A DNA stretch of 64,000 bases from CAYRDK01 sp043819345 (GTDB taxonomy: Bacteria; Omnitrophota; Gorgyraeia; Velamenicoccales; Velamenicoccaceae): positions 1 to 64,000 of the forward strand of contig JBDREX010000008.1 of NCBI GenBank assembly GCA_043819345.1. The letters are read 5' to 3'. The position numbers and the translations under genes are program-made. Under the pieces are notes generated by a model. The model made no database searches and had not been told where the DNA came from. It saw nothing but the letters and a program-made list of their open reading frames with translations. Shown here piece after piece: positions 1 to 6,210 of the stretch (positions are counted from its first letter, which is position 1; every line of letters begins with the position of its first letter).

Positions 1-708
1 AATATTAATATTCTTGTAGCAACGGATGTGGCGGCTCGTGGCATTGATGTGCATGATTTAACACATGTTATTAATTTTGCTATTCCTCAGGATCCGGAAT
101 CCTATGTCCATAGAATCGGGCGCACAGGCCGGGCTGGTAAAGAGGGAAACGCGATTACGTTTATTACGCCTTCGGAGTATCGTAAGCTTCAATATATTCA
201 AAAAGCGGCAAAAACAGCGATTCGTAAAGCGAAATTACCAGGCGTTGGCGAAGTTGTTAATATTAAAAGAAAACGTGTGGTTACGCGTCTGGAAGAAATT
301 ATCAAGTCACAGCCAAAACCAACTTATATGGAGATGTCGGACAAACTTTTGACTGATCGTGACCCTCGAGATGTTATCGCCGCACTTTTACAGTATGCTT
401 TTGCCGAGGAACTTGATTATAATAATTATTCCGAAATAAAGGATACGATTGTTGACGCGAAAGGTACGACGCGCCTTTTTGTCAGGCAGGGCAAGCATGA
501 CGGCCTTTCACGTAAAAAACTGGCAAAGATTATTGGGAATAAATGCAACGTTGATACTGAAAAAATTCGGGATGTTCAGATCTTTGATAAGTTTTCTTTT
601 GTTACACTCCCCTTTGGCGAAGCCGAAAAGGTTTTATCTTATTTTAAGAGAAGGGGTAGTGATTCGGGGTTATTCATTACAAGAGCAAAAAAAGAGAAGA
701 ATAGGTAA
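1..708 (+). CDS. DEAD-box ATP-dependent RNA helicase, C-terminal part (5' end outside window)
   Basis: The reading frame is open from base 1, so the N-terminal RecA-like domain with the DEAD box lies before the window. The visible part begins with helicase motif V (ILVATDVAARGIDV) and motif VI (HRIGRTGRAGKEG), both from the second RecA domain, which bind RNA and ATP. The last ~75 residues (from about GLSRKKLAKIIGNKC) look like the small RNA-binding domain of the DbpA/CsdA group, which directs these helicases to structured RNA such as rRNA or cold-stabilised mRNA. Product class is clear; the exact subfamily (DeaD/CsdA versus DbpA) cannot be fixed without the missing N-terminus. Confidence 0.93.
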   Translation, partial: NINILVATDVAARGIDVHDLTHVINFAIPQDPESYVHRIGRTGRAGKEGNAITFITPSEYRKLQYIQKAAKTAIRKAKLPGVGEVVNIKRKRVVTRLEEIIKSQPKPTYMEMSDKLLTDRDPRDVIAALLQYAFAEELDYNNYSEIKDTIVDAKGTTRLFVRQGKHDGLSRKKLAKIIGNKCNVDTEKIRDVQIFDKFSFVTLPFGEAEKVLSYFKRRGSDSGLFITRAKKEKNR

Positions 709-729
709 ACTTATAAACAAAGAGGGGCT

Positions 730-1155
730 ATGAAAGTAAAAAAAACAGGAAAAGTGTTGTTGGCGGCATTGGCGGTTTCTGTGTTTCATATGGTCTTTGG
801 TGCTTTAACATGTGGTTGGCTTTTTAGCTGGGTTTATACGATTGAGCCAGTTAATATCTGGAGGCATATGGATGGGCCACCGGGTCCAGGTTTTATGTTA
901 GGGACATTTCTGTTTAATATTATTTTTGTGATCGTTTATGTTGTATTGAAAAAAGGCGTTCCCGGAAAAACAAAACTTATTAAGGGGTTGGTTTTTGGGT
1001 TGTGTGTTTGGGCTGTTGGAATACTCCCGGGAATGTTTGTGACGGCTTATTTTATGACGGTGGCACCAGTGGTTGTTGTTTATTGGATCCTGATAGGATT
1101 AATTGAAACACCTTTAAAAGGGTTAATCGCTGCTTTAGTCTATGGAGAAAAATAG
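730..1155 (+). CDS. Small integral membrane protein, unknown function
   Basis: The 141-residue protein has about four hydrophobic segments (near residues 8-32, 55-75, 85-108 and 110-135) and short charged loops, including a GPPGPG loop near residue 50. I do not recognise a functional family. An AGAGGGG Shine-Dalgarno sits just before the ATG. It lies 21 bp after the helicase stop and could be co-transcribed with it. Its probable original terminator (2658-2687) is now separated from it by the insertion sequence at 1171-2638. Confidence 0.75.
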   Translation: MKVKKTGKVLLAALAVSVFHMVFGALTCGWLFSWVYTIEPVNIWRHMDGPPGPGFMLGTFLFNIIFVIVYVVLKKGVPGKTKLIKGLVFGLCVWAVGILPGMFVTAYFMTVAPVVVVYWILIGLIETPLKGLIAALVYGEK

Positions 1156-1164
1156 TTTTTTATT

Positions 1165-1170
1165 ATTTGA
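1165..1170. repeat. Left target-site duplication of the IS (ATTTGA)
   Basis: ATTTGA abuts the left inverted repeat and is repeated at 2639-2644, abutting the right one. Confidence 0.7.
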
Positions 1171-1189
1171 CAGGACTTTGTTAATTTTT
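1171..1189 (+). repeat. Left terminal inverted repeat of the IS
   Basis: This copy matches the reverse complement of 2620-2638 at 17 of 19 bases, differing at positions 3 and 4. The transposase stop codon (minus strand, 1181-1183) lies inside it. Confidence 0.85.
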
Positions 1190-2449
1190 CAGTTTTTTCT
1201 TGAACCGCTCGGATTTGATATTGTATAAGGAAGCAGCTAGTTCTTTGTTCTTTGATAGCAGGAAAGCTGAGTCGATAATAATAAGTGAAGCAATGGCTTT
1301 TTTACATTCACCTATGCTTCTAGGCGATTGTTCGAGGATTTTAGATAAACAGCCGTTTTGTTTTATCCAGTAAGCCAGAGTCCAGCTCAAGAATGCCATA
1401 ATCCAATGTCTTTGGATTTGTTTCTGATCGCGAACTTGATACTGGTCAAAACAAAAACTGTCTTTTAATTCTCGGAATGATTCTTCGATACCCCAGCGCA
1501 AAAGATAGGTCAATATAGTATCGCGGGTGGACATTTGAAGGCCGGTTGTGATAAGAATATGAGCTTCTTTATCGTCACCAGAAGGCCATTTATCAAAGAC
1601 GAAGATAGCCTTAACCGGTACGGCGCAATCTTTAAGCTTTGTTTCAAAGCTATAGGTCAAAACATTCTTATCTGTTCCGTCACCTGTTGGGACCGAAACG
1701 CTTTTGAGCTTATGTGGATAGAACTTCCTGATTAAAGGAATAATGGTATCGCCTGTAAGATAACGCCATTGCTTAGTCTCAGGATGAGTAAAAAATATTG
1801 AACGGTTAATCTTGACTTCGGCAACAAGGCTTATCTTTTTAGATGCCGTAAATTCGATTAAATCCGTTGATGTGTACCATGCGTCTACAACGACAGAAGA
1901 AAACGGTATTTTCTTATTAATGGCATCATCAATAAGTTCTTTGGCTAAATCAAGCTTGCTTTTGAAATCTTTCGGATTTGGTGTTGTGACAGGCAGATAG
2001 GATTTGAAATTTATCGGAAAGTGCCTGGAATTTGAAACAAAGCATGAAGCAACGGCAATATTGGCGTTTTCTTTGCGGCCTAGGCATCCACAATATTGGA
2101 TTTGCGCTCCTTCGGTTTTTTCGGCGTAAGGTTTAGGACAGGCGGTATCATCAACGGCCAGAACGCCCTTTTTATTCGCGCCTGTTGTTTTTTGGCATTG
2201 CAGTATCCGAAGCCGGATATTATTAAGTTCTTGTATGTTCCATTTGGCTTCAGAAAAAAAGAATTGGAGCTTTTGATAATTTACGGTGGTATTGCCGGCG
2301 ATGGCCGACAGAGACATGCGTTTGTAGTCTGAAAACATCGCGTAAATGAATTCTCTGAATATTGATCTTTGATGTTTTGTTGAGAAGGCACTGTTGAAAT
2401 TCGCGAGAAATCTCTCAATAAATCTGATGCGTGGGTTTATAATAGGCAT
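1181..2449 (-). CDS. DDE transposase of the IS element
   Basis: The 422-residue protein carries the layout of IS4/IS701-type DDE transposases. The first catalytic Asp is in LAVDDTACPKPY (residues ~97-108), the second in VVVDAWYTSTDLI (~186-198), and the catalytic Glu is in a YREK-like segment, RWGIEESFRELKD (~339-351). It would cut and rejoin the element's ends, with two divalent metal ions held by the D-D-E triad. The frame is uninterrupted. The start codon has no convincing Shine-Dalgarno and lies inside a hairpin (2443-2494). Its strand is opposite to the neighbouring genes, so it is not read from their promoters. Confidence 0.9.
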   Translation of the reverse strand: MPIINPRIRFIERFLANFNSAFSTKHQRSIFREFIYAMFSDYKRMSLSAIAGNTTVNYQKLQFFFSEAKWNIQELNNIRLRILQCQKTTGANKKGVLAVDDTACPKPYAEKTEGAQIQYCGCLGRKENANIAVASCFVSNSRHFPINFKSYLPVTTPNPKDFKSKLDLAKELIDDAINKKIPFSSVVVDAWYTSTDLIEFTASKKISLVAEVKINRSIFFTHPETKQWRYLTGDTIIPLIRKFYPHKLKSVSVPTGDGTDKNVLTYSFETKLKDCAVPVKAIFVFDKWPSGDDKEAHILITTGLQMSTRDTILTYLLRWGIEESFRELKDSFCFDQYQVRDQKQIQRHWIMAFLSWTLAYWIKQNGCLSKILEQSPRSIGECKKAIASLIIIDSAFLLSKNKELAASLYNIKSERFKKKLKN

Positions 2450-2494
2450 ATGCGTTGTTTATTTGAAAAGCAATCTTTTCCGTGGATATGCCTA
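2443..2494 (-). promoter_or_regulatory. Hairpin sequestering the transposase start codon
   Basis: On the minus strand TAGGCATAT (2494-2486) is perfectly complementary to ATATGCCTA (2451-2443), which contains the transposase ATG (2449-2447). The 34-nt loop contains a second small hairpin, GAAAAG-ATTG-CTTTTC. In mRNA this would hide the start codon. Such structures limit transposase translation in other IS elements, for example from read-through transcripts. The complementarity is seen directly; the regulatory role is inferred. Confidence 0.5.
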
Positions 2495-2619
2495 TAGAAT
2501 AACAGGGTTTAGGACAAAAAAGCAATAGAAATTTTGATGCAACGCATTGTATTTACATAAGTTGTGGAAATTCATGATTTACATAAACAACAATTTTGAA
2601 AATAAGCGTAAACGAAAAT

Positions 2620-2638
2620 AAAAATTAACAAAGTAGTG
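2620..2638 (-). repeat. Right terminal inverted repeat of the IS
   Basis: Reverse complement CACTACTTTGTTAATTTTT pairs with the left end at 1171-1189; the target duplication ATTTGA follows at once. Confidence 0.85.
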
Positions 2639-2644
2639 ATTTGA
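2639..2644. repeat. Right target-site duplication of the IS (ATTTGA)
   Basis: Direct repeat of 1165-1170, immediately outside the right inverted repeat. Confidence 0.7.
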
Positions 2645-2657
2645 GATGTTTTAATTA

Positions 2658-2687
2658 GCCCCGGTCATTTTTTGTCCGGGGTTTTTT
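2658..2687 (+). terminator. Rho-independent terminator
   Basis: CCCCGG (2659-2664) pairs with CCGGGG (2676-2681) and is followed by six T. No gene ends between the IS and this site. With the IS and one duplication removed, the terminator would lie about 28 nt after the stop codon of the membrane protein gene at 730-1155, so it probably belongs to that gene. Confidence 0.85.
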
Positions 2688-2704
2688 AAAAGAAAGGGGC
2701 GGAT

Positions 2705-3232
2705 ATGATAAATGGATTTAAAAAGTTTCTGCTTTTAACTTTTTTTTCTTTGATTTTTAGTTTATCTTGCGCGTATGCGCAAGATCGCCCAATAGAAAAG
2801 ACGGATAAACAGGTAAAAGTTTTAGAAGAGCAGATGGCTGTCTTTAAGGGGGATTACAATAAACTATTAAAAAGAAAAGCCCCACAGAAAAAAATTGATG
2901 CCCTTGTATCCAAGATGGAAAGTCTTCAGGAAAAGATAAATATTTTGAGTCGGAATTTATCGCAACAGGAGAATGAGCGGCCTCCTGCTTTAACGCAGGA
3001 ACAGCAGCAGAGGCACGCAGAAATCGCAGCAGAAATTAAGGAATTAGGGCGCCAATCGGTAGATTTGAGAAGAGCGCTATTTTTATTAGAAGAAAAGATA
3101 GATAGCCTGGTCAATAATAAAGCATCAGAAGGTGAAATAAAACAGTTGGATGGCGACGCGAATGTATTGCGGCAGGAGATTTTACGTATTGAGCACTTGC
3201 AGTTAGAGTTAGATAAGAGCATTAAAAAGTAA
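2705..3232 (+). CDS. Exported coiled-coil protein, unknown function
   Basis: The 175-residue product begins with a clear signal peptide (hydrophobic stretch to SCAYAQ, cleavage near residue 26). The rest is almost wholly charged, Gln/Glu/Lys-rich heptad sequence predicted to form a coiled coil (about residues 30-90 and 95-172), with no cysteine in the mature part. It is presumably periplasmic. The start is supported by an AAAGGGGCGG Shine-Dalgarno. A terminator lies just upstream, so it starts a new unit, possibly with crcB 16 bp downstream. I do not recognise a specific family. Confidence 0.8.
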   Translation: MINGFKKFLLLTFFSLIFSLSCAYAQDRPIEKTDKQVKVLEEQMAVFKGDYNKLLKRKAPQKKIDALVSKMESLQEKINILSRNLSQQENERPPALTQEQQQRHAEIAAEIKELGRQSVDLRRALFLLEEKIDSLVNNKASEGEIKQLDGDANVLRQEILRIEHLQLELDKSIKK

Positions 3233-3248
3233 AATAGGTGAGTGCAGT

Positions 3249-3635
3249 ATGGTAAAGATTATATATATCGCTTTTGGCGGTGCTGTCGGGGCTGTACTGC
3301 GGTATGGGGTCTCAGGCCTGTCACTTCGGTTTCTTCCCGCTGTGTTCCCTTATGGCACGATGATTGTAAATTTGATAGGATCGTTTGTGATTGGTTTCTT
3401 ATGGGGAATTTCCGAAGCTGTTTTGATGGCTCAGCATATTCGGTTGATGATCTTTATTGGCGTGCTTGGTTCGTTTACGACGTTTTCAACGTTTTCTCTA
3501 GAGAGTTTTAATTTATTACGTGATGGAGAATATATTTATTTTGCTCTAAATGTTATTTTGAGTGTATTGCTGGGGTTAATTCTTGTTTTTGCGGGTTATT
3601 TTTTGGCACGTTATGTCTTGAGTGTGGTTAGGTGA
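3249..3635 (+). CDS. crcB: Fluoride ion channel CrcB/FluC
   Basis: The 128-residue, four-helix membrane protein has the Fluc/CrcB hallmarks: GGAVGAVLRYG at the N-terminus, the Asn-containing TMIVNLIGSFVIGF segment, and the Phe-box GSFTTFSTFS lining the fluoride path. Fluc proteins work as antiparallel dimers and export fluoride passively from the cytoplasm. Length is normal for a single-domain Fluc. A weak ATAGGTGA site precedes the ATG. No fluoride riboswitch fits in the 16-bp gap upstream. The DUF190 gene downstream is a common companion of crcB. Confidence 0.95.
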   Translation: MVKIIYIAFGGAVGAVLRYGVSGLSLRFLPAVFPYGTMIVNLIGSFVIGFLWGISEAVLMAQHIRLMIFIGVLGSFTTFSTFSLESFNLLRDGEYIYFALNVILSVLLGLILVFAGYFLARYVLSVVR

Positions 3636-3738
3636 TTTAAAAAATTAATACGGCTGTCGAGTTGTTGAGTTGGCCGGTGTTTGGGTTGAGCTCGTTTACA
3701 TGTTAATCCGTAAATTCGCTAATATAGGAGATAAAAAT

Positions 3739-4071
3739 ATGAAATTGCCGCAAGAAGGGGTGTTGCTAAGGATTTTTATTGGAGAGTCAGATCATTGTCA
3801 TGGAAAATTACTTTATGAAGAGATTGTTTTGAAGGCGCGTAGTTTAGGTTTGGCTGGAGCGACAGTTGTCCGGGGAGTTATGGGGTATGGCGCTGATAGC
3901 CGTATGCATACGGCAAAAGTTTTGAGGCTTTCGGAGGACTTACCCATCATTATCGAGATTGTGGATATACAGGAGAATATTGATAAAATTATGCCCTATC
4001 TTGATGAAGTTGTTGTGGAAGGGTTAATTACCTCGGAGAAAGTTAAGGTCGTTAAGTATCGACACGCCTGA
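3739..4071 (+). CDS. DUF190 family (PII-like) protein
   Basis: From the ATG at 3739, preceded by TAGGAG, the protein has 110 residues. An upstream in-frame start at 3670 exists but lacks a ribosome site. The sequence LLRIFIGESDHCHGKLLYE, the ATVVRGVMGYG segment and LPIIIEIVD match the DUF190 family, whose ferredoxin-like fold resembles PII signal proteins. DUF190 genes are often found next to crcB, and a role in sensing or regulation of ion export has been proposed but is not established. The ~100-bp gap after crcB holds no visible terminator, so the two may be co-transcribed. Confidence 0.88.
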   Translation: MKLPQEGVLLRIFIGESDHCHGKLLYEEIVLKARSLGLAGATVVRGVMGYGADSRMHTAKVLRLSEDLPIIIEIVDIQENIDKIMPYLDEVVVEGLITSEKVKVVKYRHA

Positions 4072-4083
4072 TGATAAATTATT

Positions 4084-4657
4084 CTATCTACTCGCAAGAG
4101 TTTCTTTTTTGACTCTCTGGGCTATTTCTTTTCCGCAGAGTTTTTCTGTGATCGATAATGCGAAAGCGAAAGCTGTCGCCGGCCCCTGACTTGTTATGAC
4201 ATTGCCGTCAATAACGACCGCTTCATTTTTATAGCCCGCCTTATTTATTAACTTCTCTTCAAAACCCGGATAGCAGGTTGCGAATTTTTTTTTCTAAGAT
4301 ACCTGTTGGCGCTAGTACGACAGCGGGAGATGCGCATATGGCAGCGATGATTTTATCCTGAACGTTCATCTGTTTTATGAACGCGCTGACTTCTTTTGAG
4401 GCGGCTAGATTGGTTGCGCCTAAACCTCCGCCAGGTAAGATACAGGCATCAAAATCTTGCTCCTTTTCATTAAAAATTGTATCCGTTTCAATCACCAGTC
4501 CATGGGAACCTGTGATTTTTTTTCCACCTAAACCGGCAATAATTATTTTCACGCCGGCTCTTCTTAAGATGTCAATAACGGTAACAGATTCTATCTCTTC
4601 AAAACCATTCGCCAAGACAATGACCGCTTTTTTAGTCACATCAATCCTTTTGATCAT
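4084..4657 (-). pseudogene. DJ-1/PfpI family protein, frameshifted in an A9 run
   Basis: The first frame (4657 to 4259) carries an almost complete DJ-1 core: the conserved Glu in LANGFEEIES (E20), the GGG loop CILPGGGLGA and the nucleophile Cys in AAICASPAVVLAP (C108). The DJ-1 C-terminus continues in another frame as FATCYPGFEEKL...VVIDGNVITSQGPATAF and stops at 4084-4086. The shift is at nine consecutive A on the coding strand (4293-4285); eight would join the two frames. DJ-1 proteins act as glyoxalase/deglycase-like or redox-sensing enzymes. This could be a true pseudogene, a read error, or a gene expressed by slippage at the A run. A GTG at 4639, preceded by AAAAGGA, is an alternative start. 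Confidence 0.85.
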
Positions 4658-4766
4658 CTAACAATTGAAATGCCTTGAATATCCTTAATTATTTTATATT
4701 AATTAAGCTTGGTTGACAATACTACTTTTAAATAAAAGTTGCAGGCTTTTTGTGTTGTAGTAAAAT

Positions 4767-5249
4767 ATGAAAATGAATAAGAAAAAGAGCATGATAAAGA
4801 TGAATATCTTGGGCATAGGGCCTATGTTGTTTGCTTGGACTGTTTGTTATGGTGCTGTTATGGTTTATCTGAACTCTATACTTGGGCGTGGTTTCTTTTT
4901 GAATTCCTTGCCACAGTATGTGACGTTTGCTGTTGGAGATATTCTTCTTTTTGTTGGTGTTATCATTCTTTATAAAAGCTTCATCGTGTTAAGAGAAGCT
5001 CAGCAAAAAGGTGTTCGTGCAGCGAAGGGATTCTATGGTTTTCTGCGCCATCCTATGTATGCGGCTTGGATTTTTTTTATTGTTCCCGGAATTGCTGTGA
5101 TAGGGCGTTCGTTGTTTCTCTTAAGCACTTCTTTATTTGCTTATTTTGTGTATAAGTGTCTTATTGGGAAAGAAGAAGAGTTCTTGGTGTGTCGGTTTGG
5201 GCCAGTTTCCAAAAAAAGGTTTTTAACAAAAGGGGTTAACATTGATTGA
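4767..5249 (+). CDS. Isoprenylcysteine carboxyl methyltransferase-like membrane methyltransferase
   Basis: The 160-residue protein has about four transmembrane segments and, in its second half, the ICMT/PEMT-type motif: RHPMYAAW, a long hydrophobic hairpin, then GKEEEFLVCRFG. In this family the RHP and E-E residues bind S-adenosylmethionine at the membrane face. The bacterial substrate is unknown, possibly a lipid or isoprenoid. A -10-like TAAAAT touches the first ATG, so translation may start at the ATG at 4791 instead. The stop overlaps the TTG start of the ABC ATPase by 8 bp, which suggests co-expression. Confidence 0.85.
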   Translation: MKMNKKKSMIKMNILGIGPMLFAWTVCYGAVMVYLNSILGRGFFLNSLPQYVTFAVGDILLFVGVIILYKSFIVLREAQQKGVRAAKGFYGFLRHPMYAAWIFFIVPGIAVIGRSLFLLSTSLFAYFVYKCLIGKEEEFLVCRFGPVSKKRFLTKGVNID

Positions 5250-6210
5250 AGTTAAGTCTATTACAATGAATTATGGCAAGACTGTCGCTTTGAAAAATGT
5301 TTGTTTTAAAGCGCAGGAAGGTAAAGTATTGGGCTTGCTCGGGCCTAATGGTGCGGGCAAAACGACTTTGATGCGTATTTTAACAACTTATTTATATCCG
5401 TCAAAAGGAACCGCCCTAATTAATGGTTGTGATGTTGTAGCTGATCCTCTCGCCGTTAGGGCTTTAATTGGTTATATGCCAGAAACTGTCCCATTGTATG
5501 ATGATATGATGGTGGATGAATACTTGAAGTTTATAGGAAGAGCTCGCGGATTATTTTCGGACAGGTTATTTGATCGTCTGCGATGGGTAAAAGAATGTTG
5601 TGATATAGGCTCTATCTGGAAGCATTCTATTGGTGAGATCTCTAAAGGATACCGTCAACGGGTTGGGTTGGCTCAGGCACTTATTCATGATCCCAAGGTT
5701 TTGATACTTGACGAGCCGACAACGGGATTAGACCCTTTGCAGATTATAGCTATTCGTGACCTTATTCGTAGTTTGGCACAGAATAAAACCATAATTTTTT
5801 CTACGCATATTTTGCAGGAAGTTGAAGCGCTTGCCGACCGAATCGTTATTTTAAATAATGGGCGCCTTGTTGCTGAAGGAACGCGGCATGATATTGTTGA
5901 AATGGCCAGTAAGGGAGAAAAATTCACTTTGGTCGTTGCGGCACCCAAGAAAGAAATAGAAGACGTTTTGAAAAATGAAGAGATGATTGACGCGTTTCGT
6001 TTCGGTGGTTCTGATAGCGACAAATATGTCAAATTTATGGTGGCTGCTTCTACGGGAAAGCCTATTGTTGCCAGGCTCAATGAAATTATTGCTCAAAGAG
6101 GATGGCAGATAAGGGAGCTGAAGCGGGAGCAGGCAAACTTAGAAGAGGCTTTCATCTGGTTGTTAAGCAGAGACCTGAAAAAGAAGGACAGGAAAGAAGG
6201 TGCTGCATGA
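5242..6210 (+). CDS. ABC transporter ATP-binding protein (GldA-like)
   Basis: The 322-residue ATPase has Walker A GPNGAGKT (residues 34-41), a signature-like SKGYRQRVGLAQAL, Walker B VLILDEPTTGLD and the switch His in IFSTHI. A C-terminal extension of ~100 residues after the nucleotide-binding domain is usual for ABC-2 exporters of the GldA/NatA/CcmA type. The start is TTG at 5242, supported by AAAAGGGG 6 nt upstream. It is followed by a fused permease-auxiliary protein and a DUF4340 protein, the usual order of Gld-type transporters found in many non-gliding bacteria. The substrate is unknown. Confidence 0.93.
   Translation: MIEVKSITMNYGKTVALKNVCFKAQEGKVLGLLGPNGAGKTTLMRILTTYLYPSKGTALINGCDVVADPLAVRALIGYMPETVPLYDDMMVDEYLKFIGRARGLFSDRLFDRLRWVKECCDIGSIWKHSIGEISKGYRQRVGLAQALIHDPKVLILDEPTTGLDPLQIIAIRDLIRSLAQNKTIIFSTHILQEVEALADRIVILNNGRLVAEGTRHDIVEMASKGEKFTLVVAAPKKEIEDVLKNEEMIDAFRFGGSDSDKYVKFMVAASTGKPIVARLNEIIAQRGWQIRELKREQANLEEAFIWLLSRDLKKKDRKEGAA

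Larger units (their letters stand above)
1171..2638 (-). mobile_element. Complete insertion sequence (IS4/IS701-like DDE element), 1,468 bp
   Basis: The ends are 19-bp imperfect inverted repeats: 1171-1189 (CAGGACTTTGTTAATTTTT) and the reverse complement of 2620-2638 (CACTACTTTGTTAATTTTT), matching at 17 of 19 positions. Directly outside both ends is the direct repeat ATTTGA (1165-1170 and 2639-2644), which I read as a 6-bp target-site duplication. One intact transposase gene fills most of the element on the minus strand. Intact ends, duplications and reading frame point to a recent, possibly still active insertion. The exact IS family needs a database comparison; the 6-bp duplication does not fit the 4-bp duplication usual for IS701. 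Confidence 0.85.

Noticed and set aside
2450..2620. Accessory gene inside the IS
   Set aside because: The ~170 bp between transposase start and right end has no open frame with a ribosome site.
5685..6080. Antisense open frames over the ABC ATPase and other long genes
   Set aside because: They lie fully inside well-supported genes, have no ribosome site and encode no recognisable motif.
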